This document shows, one piece after another, positions 1-6,625 of a DNA stretch of 20,036 nt. Under the pieces are notes generated by a model that was not told the DNA's origin, ran no database searches, and saw nothing but the letters and a program-made list of their open reading frames with translations. Every line of letters starts with the position of its first letter. The stretch's first letter is position 1. Source of the stretch: Acidimicrobiales bacterium (GTDB lineage: Bacteria; Actinomycetota; Acidimicrobiia; Acidimicrobiales; RAAP-2); NCBI GenBank assembly GCA_030044045.1, contig JASHWO010000121.1:1-20036 (forward strand), in the 5' to 3' direction. The position numbers and the translations under genes were made by a program.

Positions 1-246
1 CTGGTAGCGGAGAGCGTAATCCCAGGTGACACTCCAGCGGCTGTACAACAGTGCGCTCCACAGCAACATCAGGACCAGCTGCACTGCCAGAACGACCCAG
101 GCCAGGCGAAGCGCACGCGATGGGGGGCCGCCCTCGCCGACGATGCTACGGAGCAGGATCCCCGGCCCTCTGCCGGACTTGGGACGCGTGGCAATCCGCT
201 CCAGGCTTCCGGTAACGCCCTCTCCGGTGAGCTGGCGCGTCGTCAC
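1..246 (-). CDS. Polytopic membrane protein, DUF2079-like, 3' part outside window
   Basis: The frame opens with GTG at 246 and runs 82 codons to the window edge without a stop. The start overlaps the stop of the upstream glycosyltransferase gene in the arrangement GTGA, which supports translational coupling and this start. About 44 residues of basic, probably cytoplasmic sequence come first, then a hydrophobic stretch (LAWVVLAVQLVLMLLWSALL, about residues 46-65) and an aromatic segment YSRWSVTWDYALRYQ. A first membrane helix followed by an 'YSRW..T.DYALRYQ' loop resembles the start of DUF2079 predicted membrane proteins, which often sit beside GT-C glycosyltransferases. That family call rests on a short piece and is tentative. 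That this is a real gene is more secure. Confidence 0.6.
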   Translation of the reverse strand, partial: MTTRQLTGEGVTGSLERIATRPKSGRGPGILLRSIVGEGGPPSRALRLAWVVLAVQLVLMLLWSALLYSRWSVTWDYALRYQ

Positions 247-2369
247 GCCCCGCTCCCGAAGCGGATCGGCAGGATCTCGGAGTAGCCGAAGGGGTAGAAC
301 TGGCGGGAGTTCACGAGGTTCGCCTCGAAGTACACCGGGTTCACCGACGACTGCGTCCCGCGGACGGTGAAGGTGGCCACGCCGTCGGCGTTCGTGTAGG
401 CCACGACCGGGGTCTGCCCGACCTGGCCCTGGTTGATGATGGCCTGGCCGTAGACCAGGCCCTGCTGGGTGTAGACCACCTGCCCCAGGTAGACCGGTTC
501 GCCGGCCACCCGGACCGGCTGGTCGAGCTGGTCGAGGATGGCGGCGTGGACGGTGACCGGTTCGCCCAGCGGCACGACCCGGCTGACGGCGTCCGGTGTC
601 AGGTTCACGTGCCAGGTGGTCGGCACGTAGGCCGCGCTGCGGCTGACGGTGCCCGGGTCGTCGGTGAAGGCGACCACCTGGAACCCGCCGGTGATGGCCG
701 GCTGGGCCGAGAAGTTCGGCGCGTAGAGGGTGTACCGGGCCTGCTGCCCCGGCCGCAGGTGGGCCGGGCCGCCGCTGGCGAGCCAGAAGGCGGTGATCTG
801 CCCCCCGCTCTCCACGGTGAAGGTGGGGGTGGCGACCTGCCCGGACGTGTTGGTGACCGCCACACCCACCTGGACCACCGTCGCCAGCTGCCCGGTCGTG
901 CGCACCGAGACGATCCGCACGGAGAGCGGCGGCCGGGAGGCCAGCACGAACGCCACCGCGGCGGCCGGGGCGGCGACCCCCACGGTCGCGATCCACCAGC
1001 CGCGCACCCGGCGCCGGTACCCGGCCGACCGGCGACGACCGGCGGCCAGCGCGTCGGCGCCCACTCGCCGGAAGGGCTCCACCGTGAAGGCGGCGACGAT
1101 GGCGGCGGGCAGCAGCATGACGAGGTAGCTGCCGAGCGAGCGCGCCGCGAAGAACAACGCCATCGAGGGGATGAGGACGGCCCACGCCTTCAGGCGGGGG
1201 TACGTGGCGAGGTACACGGCCAGCAGCACTACGAACACGACGACCAGCGCGTCGCGGTAGGCGTCGAGCGAGCCGCCGCCGATGCCGAGGAAGAGGCTCA
1301 ACTCGACCAGGCCCTGGCCGGCCGGCACCGAGTTGCTCACGATCGGGGTCGTCACGTCGGTCAGCCAGGCGTGCGGGGAGAGCACGACGAAGGGCAGGTT
1401 CGGCACGAGGAAGGTGCCGAGCGCGATGGCGAGGTACCGCCCGCCGGCCTTCAGGCCGTCGACCAACCGGGGACCGGCCGCCTCGAGCACCACGCCCCCC
1501 ACCAGGAACGGCAGTACCAGCCAGGGGGTCTGCTTCACCGCCATGGCCAGCCCGAGGAGGACCGGTCCCCTCCAGGCCCGCCACCCTCTGGCCCGGGCGA
1601 AGGTGTCCCACCGGTAGACGGCGCCGATGAGGAGCGGCACGAAGAGCGCGTCCGTGACGCCTCCCACGGCGTACCCGGCGTAGACGTCGAGGCTGCCCAC
1701 GACGATGGCCAGGGGCCGGATCTGGCGCGGGAGCAACACGAACGCCAGCACGATGGCCAGGCCCCACGCCGCCACGTTCACCCCTACCGCCAGCTGGGCG
1801 CTCCAACCCAGCACGAGGAACGGGACGTAGAGGAGGAAGGAGAGCGCCGGGTAGGAGAGTGCCGTGACGGCGTGCCCGTTCAGGAGGAACGTGTAGCCGT
1901 CCGGCGACACGTGGAAGAGATGGAAGGCGGGCGCCATCGAATGCGTGTACGGGTTCGTGCCGTGTCGGAGGAGCTGGGCGGCGTACTGGTCGAACGCCAG
2001 CTCGTCGGTCCCGTACGACGGCGCCGTCACGACCTGGACGTAGCTCCACAGGAAGAACCCAGTCAGGGTGAGGCCCATCGTGGTCGCCGCCAGTGCCCGC
2101 TCCGCCCAGGGCCCCAGGCGGCAAGGCTGCCACACGGCGGCCACCGTGCCGATGCCCCACAGCGCCAGCACGACCACCGCCACGCTGAGGAGCGGGTACA
2201 CGTCGACGTAGCCGAAGAGCCGGAAGGCCCAGAGGACGAGCGTCAGCCCGGCGACCGACCACCACGCCCGGCCGTCGGCGAGCATCGGCACCAGGCGGTG
2301 CCGGCCGCGGCGTCCCGCGGGCGGCGTCGACTGCTCGGGAGCGAGAACCTCCGCCCCGGTCGTTGCCAC
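243..2369 (-). CDS. GT-C fold membrane glycosyltransferase (GT87/DUF2029-like) with C-terminal Ig-like extension
   Basis: A 708-residue protein starting at GTG 2369, 13 bp after the lipoprotein stop. Residues about 35-480 are mostly hydrophobic helices. The first large outside loop holds Y119-GTDELAFDQYAAQLLRHGTNPY (D122, E123, D127), the region where GT-C enzymes carry catalytic or metal-binding acids. 'LAMAVKQTPWLVLPF' near 273-288 is typical of GT87/DUF2029 polyprenyl-phosphate-sugar-dependent mannosyl or arabinosyl transferases. After a basic segment and last helix (about 443-478), residues 482-708 form a non-membrane region rich in beta-type sequence with two apparent Ig-like modules (482-585 and 586-700), probably outside the cell. 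Family members are usually about 400-500 residues, so the extension is unusual. Expected role: sugar transfer onto an envelope glycan or protein. Donor and acceptor cannot be read from sequence. Confidence 0.78.
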   Translation of the reverse strand: MATTGAEVLAPEQSTPPAGRRGRHRLVPMLADGRAWWSVAGLTLVLWAFRLFGYVDVYPLLSVAVVVLALWGIGTVAAVWQPCRLGPWAERALAATTMGLTLTGFFLWSYVQVVTAPSYGTDELAFDQYAAQLLRHGTNPYTHSMAPAFHLFHVSPDGYTFLLNGHAVTALSYPALSFLLYVPFLVLGWSAQLAVGVNVAAWGLAIVLAFVLLPRQIRPLAIVVGSLDVYAGYAVGGVTDALFVPLLIGAVYRWDTFARARGWRAWRGPVLLGLAMAVKQTPWLVLPFLVGGVVLEAAGPRLVDGLKAGGRYLAIALGTFLVPNLPFVVLSPHAWLTDVTTPIVSNSVPAGQGLVELSLFLGIGGGSLDAYRDALVVVFVVLLAVYLATYPRLKAWAVLIPSMALFFAARSLGSYLVMLLPAAIVAAFTVEPFRRVGADALAAGRRRSAGYRRRVRGWWIATVGVAAPAAAVAFVLASRPPLSVRIVSVRTTGQLATVVQVGVAVTNTSGQVATPTFTVESGGQITAFWLASGGPAHLRPGQQARYTLYAPNFSAQPAITGGFQVVAFTDDPGTVSRSAAYVPTTWHVNLTPDAVSRVVPLGEPVTVHAAILDQLDQPVRVAGEPVYLGQVVYTQQGLVYGQAIINQGQVGQTPVVAYTNADGVATFTVRGTQSSVNPVYFEANLVNSRQFYPFGYSEILPIRFGSGA

Positions 2370-2382
2370 CGGCCGCCCGGCG

Positions 2383-3294
2383 CTAGACGCTCAGCGGGAA
2401 CACCTGCACGTTCCCGTAGGTGGCCGTGCCGACGACGTCGTAGATCTGCTGGCCATCCTCCGAGAGCTGGATATCGACGCAGCCGGCCGGAGCGGCAACG
2501 ACCCGCACCTGCCGCTCCGTGGCGAGCTGGACCACTCCGACGTTCGTGCCACTCCCGGCACGCTTCAGCACGAACAATGTCGACCCGCTGCTCGAGATAG
2601 CCAGCTGCACCGGATCGGACCCGACGGAGAAGCGGCCGGTGACCGACCCGTTGCCGACGTTGATCTCGTCGACCGTCCCGGCCGCTGTCAGGGCATAGAG
2701 CTCCTGCCCTGTCGGCTGGACGGCGATGGCCGTCGTGGCCAGCGGCACCGGTACCGAGACCGAGGTGTGGTCGGTCTGGAGGTTCACGAGCGTGACGCTG
2801 GCCGAGGTGGCGTTCCCGTTCAACACGTAGAGTGTCGTGCCGTCGGCACCGGCGGCCAGTCCCTTCACCGGGGCACCGACCGGCACCGTCGCCACCATGG
2901 CCCCCGACGAGCCGTTGTGCAGCTCGACGGCGCCGGTGGCGCCTGTGGCCACCCCGACCGCCACGACACCCGACGGCGACTGGACGAGCGCTTTGGCCGC
3001 CGTGCTCTCGGGGACGATCGTCTGGATCTTCCCGGAGTCGAGGTTCAGCTCCTGCAAGGTGGCCGCCTGGCCCGATTCGGCCAGGAGCCACATCACCCCG
3101 TTCGGCTGCGGCTGGCCCCCGGCGAGCAGGCCCGACGGCGCCCCGAACGTGGCCTCGGGCTTGGTCGTGGTCGCCTTCCCCGAGGTGCCCGGTGCGGCGG
3201 CCGGGGTCGAGCTGCAGGCGGCGAGCAGGACGGCTGCCGCAGCGAACAGGACGACCACCGCGAGCCCGTGACACCTCCCGCCGCGTGCGCCCAA
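2383..3294 (-). CDS. Secreted lipoprotein with beta-propeller-like (YVTN/YncE type) repeats
   Basis: A 303-residue protein. The only upstream in-frame start that keeps a basic N-terminus is TTG at 3294, 26 bp after the preceding gene. GTG at residue 13 would lose the arginines of the signal peptide. Residues 1-26 are a lipoprotein signal with lipobox LAAC (Cys27), followed by a Ser/Thr/Pro/Ala linker to about 50. The remainder shows repeated units such as 'GADGTTLYVLNGN', 'QPTGQELYALTAAGTV', 'SSSGSTLFVLKRAG' and 'SEDGQQIYDVVGT', the hallmark of YVTN/NHL-type propeller blades (about five to six recognisable). No catalytic motif is visible. It lies between a surface protein gene and a membrane glycosyltransferase gene on the same strand, which suggests an extracytoplasmic binding or scaffolding role. 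That role is inference. Confidence 0.85.
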   Translation of the reverse strand: MGARGGRCHGLAVVVLFAAAAVLLAACSSTPAAAPGTSGKATTTKPEATFGAPSGLLAGGQPQPNGVMWLLAESGQAATLQELNLDSGKIQTIVPESTAAKALVQSPSGVVAVGVATGATGAVELHNGSSGAMVATVPVGAPVKGLAAGADGTTLYVLNGNATSASVTLVNLQTDHTSVSVPVPLATTAIAVQPTGQELYALTAAGTVDEINVGNGSVTGRFSVGSDPVQLAISSSGSTLFVLKRAGSGTNVGVVQLATERQVRVVAAPAGCVDIQLSEDGQQIYDVVGTATYGNVQVFPLSV

Positions 3295-3320
3295 TGCCGG
3301 AGACCCGCCCCTTCGGACGA

Positions 3321-4056
3321 TCAGGCCGGACGGCGTCGCAACGCCCGGACCAGGAGCAGGGTGCCGCCGAGGGCCAGCAGGCCGGCGATGCCGCCCTCGA
3401 GCAGGAACGGCTCGCCCGTGCTCACTGTGGTCGCCGAGGGGACGACCCCCGTGGAGCCCGAGCTCGAGCCGGAGCTCGACGTCGAGGTGGGAGCGTCCGC
3501 CAGCTCGACCGTCGGGTCGCTGGTGACGGTGAAGGTGGCCGACCCGTTCGACACCGTGGCGCCGCTCACCGCCTGGAGCACTCCGTTCACGACGAAGTCA
3601 ACCGTCGTCGCCGACGTGATGGAGGGGTTCGTGATCGTGACCTTCACGGGGGCGAAGCTCCCGGACACCTTCGTGCCGTTCTGGTAGAAGCCGATGCCGA
3701 CGGTGACGACCACGGTCCCGCCGCCGGACGGGGTCACCGAGACGCTTGCGGCGTCGGTGAAGACGGCCTGCGTCGGGACCGAGAACGTGCCGGCCGGCAC
3801 TGTGACGCCGACGGTCGACGATCCGATCGCCGCTGTGGCCTTGCCGCCGCTGGGCTGGATCGTGGTGACCGTCACCACGGAGCCCGGGAGCCCGGTGGCC
3901 GTGCTGCCGGGGGTCGGTGTGCCCGGGGCGTAGCCACCACCGGCGGCGGCGGCGCTGCCGCCCCACAGGCCGAGCGCCCCTACGCCGAGCAGGGCTGAGA
4001 TCCCGGCGGTGCGGAGGGCACTGCCGCACGCGCCGGGGGGGGACCAACCTCCTCAT
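3321..4056 (-). CDS. Secreted surface protein with C-terminal membrane anchor; frame broken by a C8 tract in the signal-peptide region
   Basis: ATG at 4056 reads MRRLVPP and then leaves frame at the eight-C run (4035-4042). With seven C the frame joins a clean signal peptide (ALRTAGISALLGVGALGLWGG, cleavage near SAAAA-G) and the long frame ending at 3321, giving a 244-residue protein. As written, the downstream frame has no ATG, GTG or TTG before GTG 3878, which would delete the export signal. After a Gly/Pro/Thr linker, the core (about residues 60-190) is rich in Val/Thr/Ser beta-type sequence, possibly an Ig-like fold, with no family I can name. Next come a Ser/Gly stretch, a hydrophobic helix (GGIAGLLALGGTLLLVRAL) and RRRPA. 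The C-terminus resembles a sortase-type tail, but no LPxTG-like motif precedes it, only STGE. Simple sequencing error, phase variation or slippage could each explain the break. Confidence 0.65.
4035..4042. repeat. Homopolymer run G8 (C8 on the coding strand)
   Basis: Eight consecutive G on the plus strand, seven codons into the surface-protein frame that starts at 4056. Removing one base restores a signal peptide continuous with the long downstream frame. Runs of this kind are both a common assembly error and a classic slipped-strand phase-variation site. Confidence 0.9.
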
Positions 4057-4302
4057 TCCGCCACCATCCTTTGAGTCTTGGGCATCCGATCTCTCCACCA
4101 GGTCTCGTACTGCGTTCCTCCGCCCGACCCCACAGAGAGTATTCCACGCGCATCCGGCCAAGGCCAGTCTCAATTCATTCTGGCTTCCAGATAATGATTG
4201 CCCATTCACGGCCGTCGCCGGAGGGAAATTCGGGGCCCCGGTGCCCGTCCAAATTGCAACGGCAGTGCGCCACCACCGACCACGGCCGCTCAGCCTGGAA
4301 GA

Positions 4303-4337
4303 GAACGTCCATTTCTGGTCTCTGAACTGGGACGTTC
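4303..4337. repeat. Inverted repeat GAACGTCC - 19 nt - GGACGTTC
   Basis: Perfect 8-bp arms (4303-4310 and 4330-4337) separated by 19 nt, inside the long leader about 250 bp upstream of the surface-protein start. It could be a leader-RNA hairpin or a protein-binding dyad; nothing in the sequence decides which. Confidence 0.45.
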
Positions 4338-4389
4338 CCGGAGCCGGCAGGTCGTGTCACCGCGTTCTCGACCCCGGTCTCGCAGGGAC

Positions 4390-4406
4390 AGGCCCACGAT
4401 GGGCCT
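4390..4406. repeat. Short perfect hairpin AGGCCCA - CGA - TGGGCCT
   Basis: Seven-bp perfect arms with a 3-nt loop in the same leader. There is no T-run on either side, so it is not a classic intrinsic terminator. It may be a structural element of the leader RNA or a factor-assisted stop after the kinase gene. Confidence 0.4.
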
Positions 4407-4637
4407 GGGTGGGTTGGGGGAGACGTGACGGCGGATTCCCCCCGGTGCCGCCCCGGGCTTCCCGGATGCGCGCCGATCGGGGTGGCGATGTGCCCCGAAA
4501 ATCCTGTGAATCCGCTGTGAACAAGGACGGCTGGGTGCCCGAATCTGCATCCCCCGTTGAAGGCTGGAGCGTCGAGTAGTCGCCACAGAATTGTCGGAAT
4601 ACCCCCCGGCGGGCCGGACGGGCCGGCGCAAATGCCG

Positions 4638-5594
4638 TCAGGCCCCGCCAGCGTCGGCCACGTGGCCTGCCGCGCTATCACCCGCCGCGCCACCGCCCGC
4701 CGCGCCGTCGGCCCCGTCGTGGCGCAGGACGGCTGGGATCAGCGACAGCCCGGCGCGCCGGGCCGCCCGCACCCGGCGTCGTCCGTCCACCACCGAGAAG
4801 GTCGGCCGGCGGTAGTCCACCACGACCGGCGGTAGGTGGACGAAGCCCTCGCGGCGGATCTCCTCCACGAGAGGGTCCGGAGCGTCGCCGGCAGTGCCGG
4901 CGCCTGGAGTGCCGGCGTCCGGGACGTCGGTGCCCGGGGTGCCAGCGTCCGGAGGAGCGCCACCGCCCAGGGCGTTGCCGCCCGGCGTGGATCCGGCGCC
5001 CGCCACCCGGGTCGGGGCCAGGGCCAGGGCGGGAACCGCGATCGTCACGCCGGCACCGGCCAAGCCGGCGAGGACGCGGTCGGCCACCTGGTCCGGCGAG
5101 GCCTCGGTGGTGTCGACCACCAGGTCGTAATTGCGCAGGCGGAAGATGTCGATCCCGTACACCTGGAGGAACCGCCGCCGCTCGCTCTCCACCCGGCCGG
5201 CCATGCCAGACACGGCCTGGGCCAGGGTATCGTAGTGCTCGGCGTGGGTGCCGGGCCGGTGCAGGATGCGCTCGGCGGCCACCTGCGGGTCGACCACCAG
5301 GTGGACCTTGTAGGCGTCGGGAAGGAAGTGCCAGGCCAGGCGGGAGTCGACCACCAGCGGCTCGGCCGCCGAGGCCAGGGCCCGGAAGGCGCCGTCGATC
5401 TCGTCGTCGATGGTCGGGTCGACCTCGGCCATCCGGTTCAGCTCGAGCGTGGTCACGCCCCGCTGCGCGGCGATCTGGCGCTGGGCCTCGCCGAAGCTCA
5501 CCCGCCGGGCACCGAGCGCGGCCGCCAGCCGCTCGGCCACCGAGCTCTTGCCGCTCCCGATCTCGCCGCTCAAGGCCACGGCCCGGCTGTCCAT
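4638..5594 (-). CDS. P-loop nucleotide-kinase-like protein fused to a C-terminal ParB/Srx-like domain
   Basis: A 318-residue protein from ATG 5594. The open frame extends further upstream but without recognisable content, and homology begins right at this ATG. Residues 4-180 look like an AAA_18/cytidylate-kinase-type P-loop kinase: Walker A GEIGSGKS (10-17), the substrate-side segment VSFGEAQRQIAAQRG, 'LVVDSRLAWHF' (80-90), the lid-like ESERRRFLQVYGIDI, and 'YDLVVDTTEASPDQVADRVL'. A Pro/Gly/Ala linker (about 195-240) includes two copies of DAGTPG. Residues 241-291 (LPPVVVDYRRP.FSVVDGRRRVRAARRAGLSLIPAVL) match the ParB/sulfiredoxin-type pattern 'VDG.hRl.AA..AG...iPavv'. The last 25 residues are low-complexity. 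Cytoplasmic; the substrate is unknown. It is divergent from the dioxygenase/GH13 pair. Confidence 0.8.
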   Translation of the reverse strand: MDSRAVALSGEIGSGKSSVAERLAAALGARRVSFGEAQRQIAAQRGVTTLELNRMAEVDPTIDDEIDGAFRALASAAEPLVVDSRLAWHFLPDAYKVHLVVDPQVAAERILHRPGTHAEHYDTLAQAVSGMAGRVESERRRFLQVYGIDIFRLRNYDLVVDTTEASPDQVADRVLAGLAGAGVTIAVPALALAPTRVAGAGSTPGGNALGGGAPPDAGTPGTDVPDAGTPGAGTAGDAPDPLVEEIRREGFVHLPPVVVDYRRPTFSVVDGRRRVRAARRAGLSLIPAVLRHDGADGAAGGGAAGDSAAGHVADAGGA

Positions 5595-5645
5595 CTCGTC
5601 CCCGGTCCTTCGTCCGCCCGCCTCCGGCCCCCGGAGGCCGCCCTG

Positions 5646-5652
5646 ATGTATA
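5646..5652 (-). promoter_or_regulatory. Possible -10 element TATACAT for the kinase/ParB-like gene
   Basis: On the minus strand TATACAT lies about 50 nt upstream of ATG 5594 in otherwise GC-rich sequence. No convincing -35 box is visible. The 124-bp divergent interval would carry promoters for both directions. Confidence 0.35.
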
Positions 5653-5705
5653 GCCGCTGGCCGCCCGACCTCCCGCCGGCACCGCGCTCCCGCCCGGGGT
5701 GACGC

Positions 5706-5711
5706 TAATGT
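5706..5711 (+). promoter_or_regulatory. Possible -10 element TAATGT for a leaderless dioxygenase mRNA
   Basis: TAATGT ends 7 nt before the TTG at 5719, so transcription would begin at or next to the start codon. There is no Shine-Dalgarno sequence before this TTG, which fits a leaderless mRNA. Confidence 0.35.
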
Positions 5712-5718
5712 CAGGCGC

Positions 5719-6621
5719 TTGGATCGAGCATCTGCGGCATGGCGAGAGTCCTGGGACCGGCGCGGCTGGTGCGTGGCCGAAGGGGTGGTCCCGTCGGACG
5801 TGCTAGCCGCCGCCCGGGCGGATCTGGGCCGCTTCTTCCCCAGTGCCGAGGAGTTCGCCGCCGACCTCGACCCGGCGCGCAATCGGCCCCTGCGGGCCAG
5901 CACCGACGCCGTGCTCCACCGCTTCCCCTTCGAGAGCCGGGCCATGAACGCCCTGGTCCTGCACGAGTGCCTCTCCACCCTGGCCGAGGAGGTCCTCGGC
6001 ACCGCCGATCTCCGCCTGTACCAGGGCCTGCTCAGCGCCAAGTACTCGGACGGCGCGCCCGACGACGAGCAGCTCCTCCACGCCGACTACGGCAACCACA
6101 CGGTGGTCGTGCCCCGCCACGAGGTGGGCTACCAGCAGCTCGAGATGTTCGTGTACCTGAGCGACGTCACCCCGGAGACGGCCGCTACCCGCCTGGTCCC
6201 GCTCGACCGCACGGCCGGCATCCCGGTCGAGCGCACGTACCTGAGCCTGGACGAGTACGCCGAGCTCTACGCAGCCGAGGAGCCGGCCAGCGGGCCGGCC
6301 GGCTCGGTGCTGCTCTACCGGCCCGACACCTACCACCGGGGGGTGGCCCTCACCGCGCCGGGCCGGGCCCGGTTCACGCTGGCCGTCTCCTACAAGCCGG
6401 CCGGGGCCGAATGGCTCGGCTACCAGGCGTGGCCGGGGGCGGCCGAGTCACTGGCCTGGCACCACGTGGTGAACCACGCCACGGTGCGCCAGCTCACCCT
6501 GCTCGGCTTCCCCGAGCCCGGGCATCCCTACTGGTGCGAGGCCACGGTGCGCGGCGTGGCCGCCCGCTACCCCCGCCTGGACCTGTCGGCGTACGGCCGG
6601 GCGTGGGAGGCCCGGGGATAG
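5719..6621 (+). CDS. Phytanoyl-CoA dioxygenase (PhyH) family Fe(II)/2-oxoglutarate oxygenase
   Basis: A 300-residue soluble protein, start TTG 5719. No earlier in-frame start is available and the N-terminus 'RESWDRRGWCVAEGVVPSDVL' is already the usual PhyH opening. The metal triad is visible: H121-A-D123 in LLHADYGNH, and distal H206 in RPDTYHRGV. R216 or R218 just downstream would bind 2-oxoglutarate. Length and order match the family, so it is expected to hydroxylate a small molecule using O2 and 2-oxoglutarate, but the family is broad and the substrate cannot be inferred. The GH13 gene starts 4 bp after its stop, so the two are probably cotranscribed and translationally coupled. One possible link is modification of a glycosylated or sugar-derived compound; this is speculation. 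Confidence 0.87.
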   Translation: MDRASAAWRESWDRRGWCVAEGVVPSDVLAAARADLGRFFPSAEEFAADLDPARNRPLRASTDAVLHRFPFESRAMNALVLHECLSTLAEEVLGTADLRLYQGLLSAKYSDGAPDDEQLLHADYGNHTVVVPRHEVGYQQLEMFVYLSDVTPETAATRLVPLDRTAGIPVERTYLSLDEYAELYAAEEPASGPAGSVLLYRPDTYHRGVALTAPGRARFTLAVSYKPAGAEWLGYQAWPGAAESLAWHHVVNHATVRQLTLLGFPEPGHPYWCEATVRGVAARYPRLDLSAYGRAWEARG

Positions 6622-6625
6622 GGCC

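Larger units (their letters stand above)
4057..4637. other. 581-bp non-coding interval upstream of the envelope operon
   Basis: Lies between the stop of the kinase/ParB-like gene and the start of the surface-protein gene, both on the minus strand. It appears less GC-rich than its surroundings. Several frames stay open across parts of it, but none has plausible domain content or codon pattern. It contains two inverted repeats (listed separately) and a possible stem CTCTCT / AGAGA near 4095-4140 on the minus strand. It would be the promoter and 5' leader of the 3321-4056 gene. I looked for hallmark cores of c-di-GMP-I, c-di-AMP (ydaO), TPP and cobalamin riboswitches and did not recognise any. 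Confidence 0.5.

Noticed and set aside
546..2600. Long open frame of 684 codons on the plus strand, opposite the glycosyltransferase gene
   Set aside because: Its product is Arg/His/Gly/Glu-rich with no domain, as expected for antisense of a GC-rich gene. The minus-strand frame has a clear membrane-protein pattern.
2243..3274. 343-codon minus-strand frame overlapping the lipoprotein gene
   Set aside because: It is the +1 shadow of the lipoprotein and glycosyltransferase genes; its product is an Arg/Gly-rich string without motifs.
3321..3420. LPxTG sortase signal at the end of the surface protein
   Set aside because: A hydrophobic helix and basic tail are present, but the preceding motif is STGEPF, not a recognised sortase pentapeptide. 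A simple membrane anchor is the safer reading.
4390..4406. Intrinsic terminator at the AGGCCCA/TGGGCCT hairpin
   Set aside because: There is no T-run on either strand, and the arms are only 7 bp. Kept as a hairpin only.
4095..4637. Possible riboswitch (c-di-GMP, c-di-AMP, TPP or cobalamin) in the leader
   Set aside because: Isolated matches such as CTGAG or GGGGGGAA are present, but none of the conserved cores is complete. Only generic inverted repeats remain.
4175..4693. 172-codon minus-strand open frame across the 4057-4637 interval
   Set aside because: It begins inside the kinase gene's 3' end, and shows no domain, no ribosome-binding site and unbiased codon use. Other frames are equally open.
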